Shown: positions 25,328 to 37,900 of the stretch, piece by piece
Position numbering within the stretch: position 1 is the first letter of the stretch
Layout: each line of letters starts with the position of its first letter
Assembly (NCBI GenBank): GCA_023101725.1
Contig: JALJCO010010195.1
Coordinates: forward strand, 124,001 to 188,000
Direction: 5' to 3'
Source of the DNA: Atherinomorus stipes
Lineage: Eukaryota; Chordata; Actinopteri; Atheriniformes; Atherinidae
DNA length: 64,000 nucleotides
Made by a program: the position numbers and the translations under genes
Notes under the pieces: generated by a model
What the model was told of the DNA's origin: nothing
The model's input: the letters and a program-made list of their open reading frames with translations, nothing else
Database searches by the model: none

Positions 25328-25333
25328 AATAAA
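25328..25333 (+). terminator. gja5: Candidate gja5 polyadenylation signal
   Basis: AATAAA about 1.0 kb after the gja5 stop codon and beyond the Harbinger-like element. Chosen as a canonical hexamer in a sensible place; other weaker signals may be used. Confidence 0.35.
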
Positions 25334-25810
25334 TCACACTCATCTCAATTATTCTTATAAGTATAGATTAACCTTTGACTTAAGCAATGTGTTCTCTCAA
25401 CTGTAAAAACTTAGGATTATAATGAATAGAAATGAAGAGCCTATTTGGCAAAACTGTGACAATTTGCAGTAAATTAAAATAAGTGCCTTATCTAATTTGG
25501 AAAAATTTCTATGTCATTAATATATGCTGTTTAAAATTATTTCTGTTCTCATATTTTTTATCTAAATATCTGATTGCACTATACTTTGAGGTCAACAAAC
25601 AAGATGTCACTCAAATAAGATAATTTAAAGCGTGTGAGTAAAAGTTTATCCATAGGATGAATCCAGTAGCAGAATATTTTGTGTGCAGATGTGGTGAGAG
25701 AATGTAGTCTCTTTTTTTTTTTTTTTTTCTTCTTTTTTTTTTTTTGAAGGTCTATAAAGGAGAATAAAAAGAAAGGATCCTGCTTGGATGCTGGTAACAA
25801 GCAGCTTTAG

Positions 25811-25824
25811 CCACTAGGTGGCGA
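25811..25824 (+). promoter_or_regulatory. CTCF-like motif between gja5 and acp6
   Basis: CCACTAGGTGGCGA matches the vertebrate CTCF core (CCASYAGRKGGCRS) at 13 of 14 positions. A motif match alone is weak evidence of binding. Confidence 0.35.
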
Positions 25825-27341
25825 CATTGCACTTGCATTTTTCCGTGTATTTCCTGGAGCTGTTGTGTATGTAGTCGTTCCTATTTGCAATCTGTTTCTC
25901 ATGGTGTATTAATTTGAATGCATTTTATTCCATTCTTTACTAAGCACTTCCTCCTATATTGAGAATATTCGTGCTGATGATTATGAATGGCTAAAGGTAA
26001 GTAAAGGTCTGAAGATGTTTAGTATTTATCACAAACATTTCTGCTCAGTCTGCTGTACATTCAGTGCAGTTTTTGGTTTCTTCACATAAACTTCCATGCA
26101 ATAAATATTATCAATAACCTACAGAAAACCAATAAATCATCTATCGTACAGTCTACTGTGTTTTTCTAAAATGATGTCCCATGATGATTTGAATAATTTG
26201 GCTTTCTCAGATTTCAGTGGTATATCAACCTACAAACACCAACTTAATTAAATTAAACATTTGAAATGTGGTAGATTCACAAATTACATGATATATACAA
26301 GAATTCAAGACAAAGAGATGCAAGTACCAGCTGCACACTTTCTGTTACAGCCACAAAGGAACTGGAGGAGCCAGCTTGGAGAGATGAGCAATATTTACGC
26401 AAACAAAGACTGTCTCGTTTTCTCTGCCAAGAAGTTGAGCACAGCTATCCAACTAGATCTTTCACAAGCTGAAATCCTGAAAGTAGAAATAGCAAAAGTT
26501 TTCAAGTTTTTGTTTTGGTGATATATATTTTAACTTTTATTATCATCAAGGTTTGTTGCACAACATTATTTTAAAAAGTTAAGTAGTGTCTGGATGATCA
26601 CAGTCCTACAGATTATTGGTAGAATAAAACTGCTTTATTGATGAGGAATTACAACTCTTTTTTGCTTTTTTTAAATCATGAAATCAAGATTTTTCTCCCT
26701 TATTGTCAGCATATAAATCATGAAACACTATTTCAGATCAGCTCTGCTAGATTAAACTACAATATAATACAGAGATCCTCAAACTATGATGCATCACATC
26801 ACATGTGGATTCATATTTCATACAGTTCCAGGAAACATTTTTTCAGATAAACATGGTTTTGTAAAAACAAGCAGGATTGGGTTGTTAGCAAACCATAGAT
26901 TATTGTGATAGCATAAAAAGATTGCAAAAGATGTGACAGATGTGACAATCACTCCAAACAACATTGGAAAAAGTGCGACATCAGGCAATACTCACATTGT
27001 CAAAAATCCCTGCCTTATATCTATTTATTTATTTATTTAATTAGTTGTTTGTTTGTTTGTTTGTTTATTTGAAATCAGCAACACATTTCATAAGTTGCAC
27101 ATTTTTCCCCAGTGCTATTGCTGTTAAGGTCCTTTGATTTGGCTGATTTAGCCTATTGTGGTAGGGGCATTGTTATCAACATTTGTTCTTCAAATAATTG
27201 GAGGGAATTTAACATGATCAAAAGAAATACTAACTATATATTGTTTTGGATTCAATTAGTAACTTTAATACAAAAAAGTTAAAAAAAAAGTTGAAAAAGT
27301 TGAAAAAGTTTTCAGTAGCTGTGATGCAGAGACACCAAGTT

Positions 27342-27355
27342 CCTGTAGGGGGCAG
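27342..27355 (+). promoter_or_regulatory. CTCF-like motif upstream of acp6
   Basis: CCTGTAGGGGGCAG matches the CTCF core at 13 of 14 positions, on the same strand as the motif at 25,811 and about 1.4 kb before the first acp6 coding exon. Confidence 0.3.
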
Positions 27356-28716
27356 GAGTACACTTTGAAGCACCACTTCTACTGTAAATCTTAAAAAGAA
27401 GAAGAAGAGCCGCTATTAGCTGGTGGTATTACAGGGAAATGTAGTTTTATTTATGTCTATGTGACCTTTACTGTTACTGTAAATGGTATTCTGTGGCCTA
27501 CAGTTCCCGACAACACATACATCCGAGCCAGTGTCAAGAGTTGCCGAATGACAAGTGAAACTGGGTTTTCCGTTGAAGGTAGCTCCGACTTTTATCTTCC
27601 GTTTTAAAAACAATTTCAGCCAGCCATAACAACTAAGCTGACAACAAACTACATGCTAGTTGCGCTGTCAGCTGGTCTGACGGCAGAGACAGATGTTAGA
27701 CTTCGTGTTATCATGTCGCGTTGAAACGGGACAGTTTTGAAAGAGTTGACGTACCTGTGTGCTCAGGTTTCGTAACGTGCTTCAGATAGCAAAGAATTTG
27801 TTGAAACAAGTGTCAGTTGTCTAACTCGGGTTAGCCGCAGTGCAAATAGTCATAATCGTACTTTATTTCAAGTTTATGTAAAATGGGGTTATAAAAATAC
27901 TTTTAATGAGGAAATGTTACCCCACAGATTGCTACATCTGTATGTCTCTTGCAATTTCCTTTCGCTTTTACACTCACACGGACAAATATGAAAGTTTAAT
28001 TTGTTTCTTTTCTTTTCTCTTTCTTTGTGACGATGTTTAAGTCCTCTATACTTCAGCCTTTATAGCTAGCTGCTGCTGCTGCTTACTGCATCATCGTCAT
28101 TACTAAACTTGACAGGAAATCTAAGAGCTCGTGTATCAGGGACGAAAGCTGAAGCGATTAATCGAAGATCTTTTAATCATTGTACTCTTCTACTTCATTT
28201 AATCACGTAAAGTTGCATGTGTCATGTTGCAAACTTAATTTCTTTTCTGTTTGCTTTAGATTGGATGATTAGATGGAGTTTTTAATTCAATTTATAAATG
28301 GATTTTCATGAAAACTGGTTTGATGGTAATTAGCTGAAATGATCGTTTTGACTGCAACAATGATCAGTGATTGGATGGAAAAATGACAGTGAAACGATAT
28401 TAGTTTTTAACAGTTTATAATCTTATTCACTGAAAACAGTTTTGATGTTCACCAGTATCAAAACAAAACTGAGAACAGACCTATTTTTTCTTTTCTGAAC
28501 ATGGTAGGTGCAACATGTGTTATATGGATATGGTGATTATCTTTAATTTCCTTTGCAAGTCAGTGAAGTAGAGCAAAGAGTTTGAAAGAATGAAAACATT
28601 GACATTAAAAGATTTGGAAGCCAGTATAACTTACATTCAAAAGATAAGAAGTTAATGTTTTATTTTGGGTCTAATTCGTGAGTCTGCATGGATTTTGTTT
28701 TGTTTACAGGTCAGTC

Positions 28717-28935
28717 ATGAGAAATCTTCTGGGCAAAGCAGGTCTGTTGGGATCGGTGTCTGCAGCTTTTGGATCAATACTATGGTCACAACAGAAGGCT
28801 GAATCAGATTTGGTTACTCCGAATTCCCCCGCTCCTGACTCAAACTCCAGTTCGCCCTATGAGCTCAAACTGGTCCAAGTTTTGTTTCGGCACGGTGCTC
28901 GAACGCCACTAAAATCAATACCAGATGTGATGGAG
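28717..28935 (+). CDS. acp6: acp6 coding exon 1
   Basis: 73 codons, phase 0 at the end. Begins 7 nt after the acceptor TTTACAG (28,703-28,709), so at least one 5' UTR exon lies upstream. Encodes the presequence and the catalytic FRHGARTP motif. Donor GTAAAA at 28,936. Confidence 0.9.
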
Positions 28936-31900
28936 GTAAAACTTTCTGTTTGGTCAACTCACTTGGTCTATTTATCTTTAAATGAATTCCAATATTATAA
29001 AGCACTACATCTTAATAATGACACCGTTTCATCAAAGGCCCAGTGGGTCCCAGCGCTGTTGGAGCCTCCGCCTCACACCCAGATCAACTATGTGGTGACA
29101 GATCTTCAGGGTGGACCCAGGCCTCCAGCCCCTGTAGAGGACAGCTATCGGAAGAATATACTGACCGTGAGTAGGTGCGCTTTGTGTTGCTGAAAAGGGT
29201 TGCATGATTCCTGCAAGTAGCAGTCAAACTGCAGGACAGAAAGTATCATACACTTATTAGGTGTATGATAAACGTTTGATTCATCTTTTTCATGTCTTGT
29301 GTAGGGCTGTACAGTGCGGGGGGTTTAATTGAAAATGGCTAAAAAAAAAATGGGTGAATAACAAAAAAAAAAAGGGGGGAACAAGGGGGAAGTATAGATT
29401 TCATCCCTCTAATTTACACTTTGCTCCTAAATAAGTCAGGATTGTTTTAAAGTGGAAATGGAATTACTAAAAAAAAAAAAAATATAAAAATAAAAAAAAA
29501 AAAAAAAAAAAAAAAAAGAAAAAAAGGAAAAAGGAAGAAAAATTTTAAGGAAGGAGGCGGCAATGGGGAACTTTAAAGACCCGGGTGGCCCAAGCCCAAA
29601 ATAAACAATGGGAATAACAAGTTAAAAAAAATAAAAAACGGAAAAAAAATTAAAAAAAGGAAAAAAAGAAAAAAGAAAGGGGAAGAAGAGTAGAAATAGA
29701 GATGTAAGATTTTCAGAGGAGGGGGCGGAGAAAGAGGAAGCGGGCTGGTCTGAGGAGGGGGGTGGAACTGGAGGGGGGGGTTTAAGGGAACCAAGGGGAA
29801 GGAGGGGAAGGGGAGTGCAATTGGATAAGGGACCTGCCGCTGATTAGGGAAGTCCGGATAGAAAAGCTGAGGTATGTAGAGAAACCTGCTCAGAGAGGTA
29901 AAAGGGAGTAAGAGGAAATATAGAGTGGAGAAGGAGTTAATAATAACCAAACAGGTGGGGAGGGGAGGCAGGGAGGGGTGAGATGCGGGGAGAAAATATA
30001 CAGTGCGGGGGGCAGCGCAGCGGGAGAGACAAGAGTATAAAAAATAAGAAAATAAGGGAAAAGGGGGGGAAAGAGAATAACGGAATAACCAAAAGGTAAT
30101 TTCAAATAAGAAGTCTAATTAAAAAACTGGGGAAAGGGGAAATGATGATAAGGTAAAAAAAAAAAGCAGAGCATAAGAAAATAGAGAATATAGAAGAAGA
30201 ACTGGAAAAGAACTATAATAAAAGGGGGGGGGGGGAGGAAAAAAAAGAGGGGGGATATTAAGGGAGGGGGGGGGGGGGGAGAGGAGAGAGAACATAAGGG
30301 GGGGCGGGCAGTCAAAAATTAAAACAAGAATAAAAGGGGGGAAATCGGGGGGGAAGGGAAGGGGGGGAAGAAGGGAAAGGGAAAGGGGAAAGGGGAAGAA
30401 GGAGGGAGGGAGGGGGGAGGGAGGGATATAGAGGGAGCCAGAAAAGAAAGGGGAAAGAGCTGGGAGATAAAAAAAAAAACAAGAGCAGGTAGATGCCGGT
30501 ACAGAACCAAAAAGACTATTACCATATTATATAAAATATAAAAAGATAAAAGATCAGGGGTAGGTTAAGAAAAGAAAAAAAAAGGAAACAAAACTAAAAA
30601 AGTAAGGATAAAAAATAAAATAATAAAAAAAAATATATAAAAATAAAATAAAAAAATAAAAAAAATAAAAATGAATATGAGAGATAATTAAACAATAAAA
30701 CTAAATAAAGTACAAGTAAATCAGTAAACAAATAAGAACAAATAGAATAAAATGAATGGAAGATGGGGGCAACCAACATATCAAAAATTAAAAAAAGTAT
30801 AGAATAGAGAAGGGAGGGGAAGGGACGCAAAGATAAAGGGTCAGGTGACGAGTCAAATAAAAAAATAAAAAATAAAACACCCCAACCCACCACCAAAAAC
30901 AAAAGGAAGGAAAAAGAAGGGAAAAAAAAGAAATTTATATCATTTGAAATATAATTTAATTTTTTTAAGAAAAGAGAAGTCTGTTTAATGGATCAGTTTT
31001 TAAAAAATCATGGACACACAAGTTTGTTTTCTTTTCTCCCCCAACTGTTTGGTAGTGAGAGACTTGTAGACTGCATGTACAAGGCAAAATGCTTAAAATG
31101 AGTAAATGATCTCAATAAAAAGATTATTTTATTGATGTGGAAGTTCATGCGCAAAAATTAGGCTTCATGGTTGGACATGAATGGTTACTAGTGTGTCATT
31201 ATACTATCTGTTGCCTTTCAATCTTAGCAGGTAAAACCATTTATAGTGTATTTTTCATTAATTCCTACAATCATGTTGGCCTGAGAAAAAAAGGCAACCA
31301 TCACTCCACAGTTGTCCACTGGTCACACATGGGGTATCCGCCTTGCTATTTGTGCTACTGTCTGTACAGTTAGTGTCATGTGTCCCTGTACCTTCTTAAA
31401 GGATCTTCCTTCTCTCTTATTGATCAGTGCCTTGGGTGAATGCATCTGTATAAGCTTTGTCATGGTTAGACATAAAGCCAAGAAAGATCATGGTACTGTA
31501 CACCCATGAGTCTCAAAACAGCTTCACTTTTAAGGGTGACTATAGTGTGCGTTTCTCAGGTGGAGGAACAGACGGCATAGCACAGAGGTCACTAATTAGT
31601 GGTCTACCGTCCCATACGGACCCGGACCTCCAGCCAAAACAGAAAGTTGTGATTTACAACCTGGTGGAGCGATTCAGGTGCAGCTTACGAAGTTTAGTGG
31701 ACGAGGAAATGCACAGACTAATTGTTTGTGAGTTAAAGCAGCCCACCTGCTACCACTCATCTAATAAAGTCTGTTTACCAAAAATAATGTTGCACCTCTA
31801 TAATGCAATATTCAATTCAAGAGGATCGAGGCAAATAACACAATAAAAGACAACAGAAAGAAAAACATAGTGATACATGTTGGAAAAATGGAGAAAAACC

Positions 31901-34900
31901 GACGAATGCTCTGGAGAAAGTTGAAAAAAAGATGGATGAGACAGAAAGTGAGATAAAAAGAAGGAAGAAATGATGTTCCAAACAAGAAAAGTTGACAGTG
32001 AGAAAAAAAACCCCAAAAAAACAGAGCATTTAATCCAGAATACGCAAACTTAAATTCTGTTGGTGCTTTCACCAGGAAGCACTGCAGGAGTCTCATTTGT
32101 AGTCCCAATGTGGAACGCCTTTATGTGGCAAAACATAAAAGATTTGAACAAACATGCCCACTGAAATCTGAAGCGAGATCACAGGAAATGAGTTGTCTCA
32201 GAGCCCAGTTTAACCAGTCCACCAGGATCCTGATCTTCACATTCACTGCCCAACAATATACTCGTCATTGTTCCCTCAGAGAAAACAAGAATTTCCTAAT
32301 GGAGGGGTTGTCAGAGAGTGTATGAGAACAGCAGCTAAAACACAACTGGAGAGGAAACACAAAACAACAAAATATGAGCTCTAACTGGTCCAAGTTTTGT
32401 TTCGACACGGTGCTCGAACACCACTAAAGTCAATACCAGATGTGACAGAGGAAAACTTTCTGTTTGGCCAACTCACTTTGTCTATTTATCTTTAAATGAA
32501 TTCCAATATTATAAAGCACTGCATCCTAATAGTTATGCAATTCTTTATCCGAATGTCATCGTTTCATCAAAGGCCCAGTGGGTCCCAGCGCTGTTGGAGC
32601 CTCACACCCAGATCAACTATGTGGTGAGATCTTCAGGGTGGACCCAGGCCTCCAGCCCCTGTAAAGGACAGCTTGGTCCAACAATGAGCATGACTCACTG
32701 GTTGAAAATCTTGGCAGGACAAACTGGAGCTCAGTTACTTCTCAATGAGAGAAAAGTAGAGGAGCTGAATAAAAGAGGAGAAAATGAGCCTCTGAAATGG
32801 TTCAGTTATTGAGATTTACCTGTAGAATTAGTTGAGACCTTTGAGTCAAGAAGTGAAACAAGAAAAAGGGATTATTCAAGGTTTTCCTGCCTTTATGTTT
32901 GCTCTGAGCAGCATGCAGAATGTTTACATTTTATTTATTTTCTCTAATTCTGAAAAGCTTCTCTCCTTTTATTTAGTAAACAATAAAACATCCTCAGCAT
33001 AAATATATGATTTATGAACTATAAATATAAGTTCAGTTCTATGAAAACCTAAAGCTGCCACCTCCCACACCCCCACCAAAAAAGAAGGTGGTCTTATTGT
33101 AAAAAGGTAAAACCATTTCACCTTTTTTCAAAAAAACTATCATGTTATAACTTGATAATTTCCCATTTTTCCCTTTTGCATGAAAGCTCTGATGTTCTAT
33201 ACATTTCTATGTTAGATGTAAATAAGTTTTGCCAAAGTTGTTTGTGTAAATTGTATTGATCAATGTTGTATCACTTAAAACAGACAGTCAGGGATTGATT
33301 ACATGTAGGCATTGATTACATGTAGACGTTGATCCAGTTACTTAAATATTTATCATATCTAAGGAGGAGTAGGAAGCCAGGTGGTAAAGCTACAGGCTTT
33401 AGTGCAGAAAACCCAGGTTTGAGTCCTCAACACAGCACAAAGGGGAACCACTATGGGCCCTTGAGCAAGGTCTTAAACTAGAGATGGGTTAAAAGCAAAG
33501 CAGAATTTTCTAATCAGGATTAATAAAGTAAAATTGTAATTATTTGTTACATATAAATAGCTAGACATGATCTTGAACTTTTTGCTTCAAGAAATTTTCT
33601 CTATATGGACATCCTTAAATTTTAATATGCTCCAAGCATAGGAGGCCTTATTCTGCACTGCCTGATATGTAGGAAGAAGTAATCATTTTCCTGTTTGATA
33701 GAGGACGCTCTCTGCTAAAGAAAAAAAAAATACCCCAGCCATTGTAGAAGGAGCAATTATTTTCATAATATCCTCATGAACATTCACATAAAAGTCAACT
33801 TGTACCAAATTGCTTTTTGTACCAGTTGTTTCCTGGTAACGAGATATAGTGAGAAGCAAATAGATAACCTCATGCAAACAAAACCTGTATTTGTAATGGT
33901 TTGAAGCAAAAAATAAGGTTAAACAAAATCAATTTAAGTAAGTATAAGTATAAATGGTACATACTTGGAATACCCATCAGAAGAAGATGTCTAGATCAGT
34001 GATCACCAATCCCGGTCCTCAAGGACCGGTATCCTGCTGGTTTTCCAGGTCTCCCTGCTGCAGCACACCAGAGTCAGACTTAGACAAGCTCTGGACAACT
34101 CTGCTAATTAGTCAATGATTTCAATCAGGTGTGTTGCAGCAGTGAGACATGGAATACTTGCAGGATACCGGTCCTTGAGGACCAGGATTGGGGATCCCTG
34201 GTCTAGATAATGACATGATGATGTTCCACCTAAGTATATCTGTGCTAACATCTGACCAAATTCACTTTAACTGTTATCTGACATGATGACAGAACCTGAT
34301 CACAATTGTGTTGCTTTAAAAGTTAATCCTGCAATGATGAAGGGGCTCTTGTTTTTAAATGTTATGAGCTGTGATGATAGCATTTCTCCCTCTAGTGGCT
34401 AAATTAAGTCCCTACAGATGTAACTGAGCTGGGGTCATTCATTCACCCTCTGTTTGTAATTTTGCTGAACTGTGTGTGGACCTTTGCTGTGATGTGTCCC
34501 GGTTGCCAGCAGCTGTGTCCGTGGAAATGTTACTTTCCAGTGCTGAGTTAGCTGCTTGGCTAAAGAGGTTTAAATCCACTGGATTTGGCTTAGAAAACTA
34601 AATCCCACAGCATGGACCTGAGCCATGTACCGCATTCTGCTAGGATTCCTGCATCCCATCACAAGTGTATTTCTCTTGGCCACATCTGTTGTTATAACTA
34701 GTTGTTTGTTTGTTTGTTTTTTTAAATGTCGTGCTTGGAAGGGTGGCACATTCCCTGGTCAGCTGACTACAGTGGGCATGCAGCAGCTGTATGAGCTGGG
34801 CAAGAGGTTAAGGAGGAGGTACATTGAGGAGAGTCCCTTCCTTAGCATCACCTATACACCTGCTGAAGTCTAGTAAGTGTTGCACATCATGGTGGTTACA

Positions 34901-37900
34901 GATTCTGTGGATTGCTTTTATGAGAGTAAACATGAAACCATTTTTAAAGCTGGCTGCCTTCAATGAACCTGTTTTTATTGTTCTCATTTTAGCGTGCGCT
35001 CCACAAACATTGTAAGAACCATCGAATCTGCAAAATGCCTGGTAGCAGGCCTTTTCCTGCAAAAGCAAACAGGTAGAGCAGATATCCATGTGTGTATTGT
35101 GTTATTTATCTTATTTTCCTCAGCTAATAGATTCAATTTAATCTTTTCTTTTAGAAATTGTGCCTATCTTCACTACGGAGGCAGAGTCTGAAATTCTGTA
35201 TCCTAACTACCACGGATGCAAGCAGCTCAAAATCCTTGGCAGGTATGTCAAATTTATTTTCTAACCAGCCACAGAGTCACATCATTCCTAGACCATCCGT
35301 GCACTTGCAACCATAAGCTGGAATCTGGATAATGTGCTGTGTGGATTTATAAGTAGAGTTAGAGATGTCTTTGACAGGTTGTCATGGTGTATCTGTGTTT
35401 TGTGGCTGACATTGTGCGCGTTCTTTGCAGCCACCGCTGGGCAGAGTCGTCCACTCTGCCAGACATTGCGGCAGACCTGCAGAGCATCCAGAGTGAACTG
35501 GGGATCACCACAAACCAGCATGTTGACTTCATCCTCATTAGGGATGACATGGTTGCCAGAGAGGTGACAGTGTTTCTCCGTGATCCATGTGACTTTGTTT
35601 CTTTTCAACACAAGCTCACAATCATCATGCCAACTTGGGCCAGCCTGCAGACTTACATGCTACTGGTTATAGTCAATGAAGCTAGCAGAACTGAACAAGT
35701 TTTCAGAGATTTTACCAAGATTTGTGAGATCCAGGATGACGACTTTAGAGAGTTTATTTACTTGAGACTTCATATCATCATTTGGAAAACCATACATGCT
35801 AACATGGAGTTTCAAAAGTTCGTGCTGCTTCTCAAAGACAAGGTTTCCACCTGCTTCTGCTTATGTTTGATTTTTCTTCCATTTTCCAAAGATTTTATTG
35901 ATGTTACTTTAGTTTTCTCTCCCTACCTTAGCCAGACCTACATACGGACACAGAGCAGCGATGGTCAGTGCGCTGTCTGTTGCTATGATACACCTGAGAG
36001 CAGCAGCAGTATTATTAGACTTCTCAAGGTTTTCGATTCACTGTTTGCCAGATACTAAACCCTACCTGGTGCTTTTAAATCAGTGGTTCACAACCATTTG
36101 CCTTGAAAATGCAGTTCCTACCTTCATGCTGCCAAGTCCACAGACATGTTCATACTGAGAATTGTCCCCAAAACTATTTGCATATTTTTCCAAAACATTC
36201 AGTCGTATCATTCCTTTCATACAAAAAGCAAGGACATCTAATGAAGACCTTGAGCTTTCATAAAACCAGGGTTAACAGAAGTGTTTGTAGTAGCCTATTA
36301 CTTACAATTTTTGCCAGTCTGCATCCTTTGACAAATATTTTAGTACCTGTTCTCACAAACTAAATGTTAAATTAGCTTAAGAAGTGAGGAAATGCATCAC
36401 AGATGAGGTTTTTCACATCTTTGAGACTGGAAATTTACAAGTCCAGTACTTGTGATTTCTTTGATAAGTAACCAACATGTATAGGCATGTTCATGTGCCA
36501 AACATTGAACCATAAACTGTTGCAGTGTAATTGTATTAAGATGTAAGACGAGTGGCAGTGCACCAAATAAATGCACCAAATATCATACATTGCAAAGATG
36601 CCGTGCATAATATTTGGTTCAGGATCCTGCATCCAATTGTTGGTCTCTTTGTAGAGGGACTATGTACCTTTTAAACCCCTTCAATCAGCAGGTCACATAG
36701 TTGTAATTTCAATTTAATAAAATATGAAAGCTTGTGTAACAGTGTTAAATGCACTTCATATTCTCAGTGGATTTTGATTTCCCGGAAATGTGTTATGATC
36801 TTTACACATGTATATCTTATAATCAAATCAAATCAAGTTTATTTATATAGCCCTTTACAGTACCCATTGGACACACAAAGTGCTTTACAGAAGGGGTAAC
36901 AGAAAAGAGACAACAATGTAAAACATCATAAAAATGTAAAGTTAAATACTGGGAAAAATTAAGAACAAAGAAAGAATATCTTATAGTGACAACAAATGGC
37001 ATTGCCATTTTTAATGGTTTGGTGGAAGGTAAATAGTGCGATTTGGACAGTGTTTTTGTAGTGAAATATGCACATCAGACAAGTTTAAAAAAGAAACTAG
37101 CTACTTGTGTGATGATCATCTTGAAAACCTTGGGCAGAAGCATTGTCATGCCAGTTTTTCTTTCCACGACACCTGCTCTGACATGTTTTTTACATCAACA
37201 GACACACGGCCTTCCCTGCCCACCAGCGCTGGACTCCTGGAGGAATAAAGTGGAACAGAGAGCTGTGGACATGATGTGCCATATCTATGAACCCAGCAAG
37301 AGGTTAGATTACACAAACTCACCTGAGGAGGCAGCTCTTACAAGGCTAGATTCTGTGTTCTGTCAGTTTTGCATTGAGACTGATGGTCCATCTTTGATTC
37401 TTTACTGTGTCTGTGGCAGGGAAACCTTGCAGCTGTGCGTGGGACCTCTCCTGCATACACTGATAAACAACATTGAAGAGAAACTGCAGGGCAGCTCATC
37501 AGAGCCAAACAGGTTGGAAACCACAGGGTTCCCCCTTCTTATACAGAGTTAAATTGTATCCAGTGTTAAGAGGTTTACAGGTGAAATGCTCTTTCTCAAA
37601 CAGGAAGATGTTTTTGTACTCTGCACATGACACCACTCTGATTCCCTGTCTCATGGCTCTGGGGATTTTTGATATGAAATGGCCACCGTATGCCGCTGAT
37701 ATCACTCTGGAGTTGCATCAAAACCGACAGACCAGTGAAGCCTTTGTTAAAGTATCATACATAGGTCAGGTAAGAGGTGACAAGAAGTGTCAATGTTCAG
37801 AATTTATGCACATGTGCCCAGTATTTTCCTGTCCTTCATGTTTCTTTTCTTTCTGTAGGATCAACTCATCCCAGGTTGTAGTGGAGTCTACTGCCCTCTG

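Larger units (their letters stand above)
25340..28709. other. gja5-acp6 intergenic region and acp6 5' flank
   Basis: Contains a T-rich run (25,711-25,745), two sequences close to the CTCF core (25,811 and 27,342), an ATTT/GTTT simple repeat (27,023-27,068) and, toward the end, sequence likely to include the acp6 promoter and 5' UTR exon(s), because the first coding exon of acp6 begins with a splice acceptor. No coding gene seen. Confidence 0.5.
29167..34741 (+). other. acp6: acp6 coding intron 2 (5.6 kb)
   Basis: By far the largest acp6 intron. It holds a purine-rich block (29,339-30,935), a possible transposon remnant near 31,577-31,720 (CAGAGGTCACTAATTAGTGG start), a broken copy of coding exons 1-2 (32,373-32,674), a SINE (33,365-33,540) and a hAT miniature element (33,997-34,200). 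Joining exon 2 directly to exon 3 keeps the frame and matches the human protein, so no coding exon is missing here. Confidence 0.7.

Noticed and set aside
29573..30902. Several 65-125 codon minus-strand open frames
   Set aside because: They lie wholly inside the purine-rich block; the peptides contain almost only Phe, Leu, Pro, Ser and Tyr, an effect of polypyrimidine on the minus strand.
31457..31846. 129-codon open frame within acp6 intron 2
   Set aside because: It begins beside CAGAGGTCACTAATTAGTGG, which looks like a transposon end, and has no recognisable protein motif; acp6 exons join correctly without it.
32594..32812. Short open frame resembling ACP6 (PHTQINYVV)
   Set aside because: Part of the broken exon duplication; it begins from a non-ATG codon, is frameshifted after YVV and has no donor.
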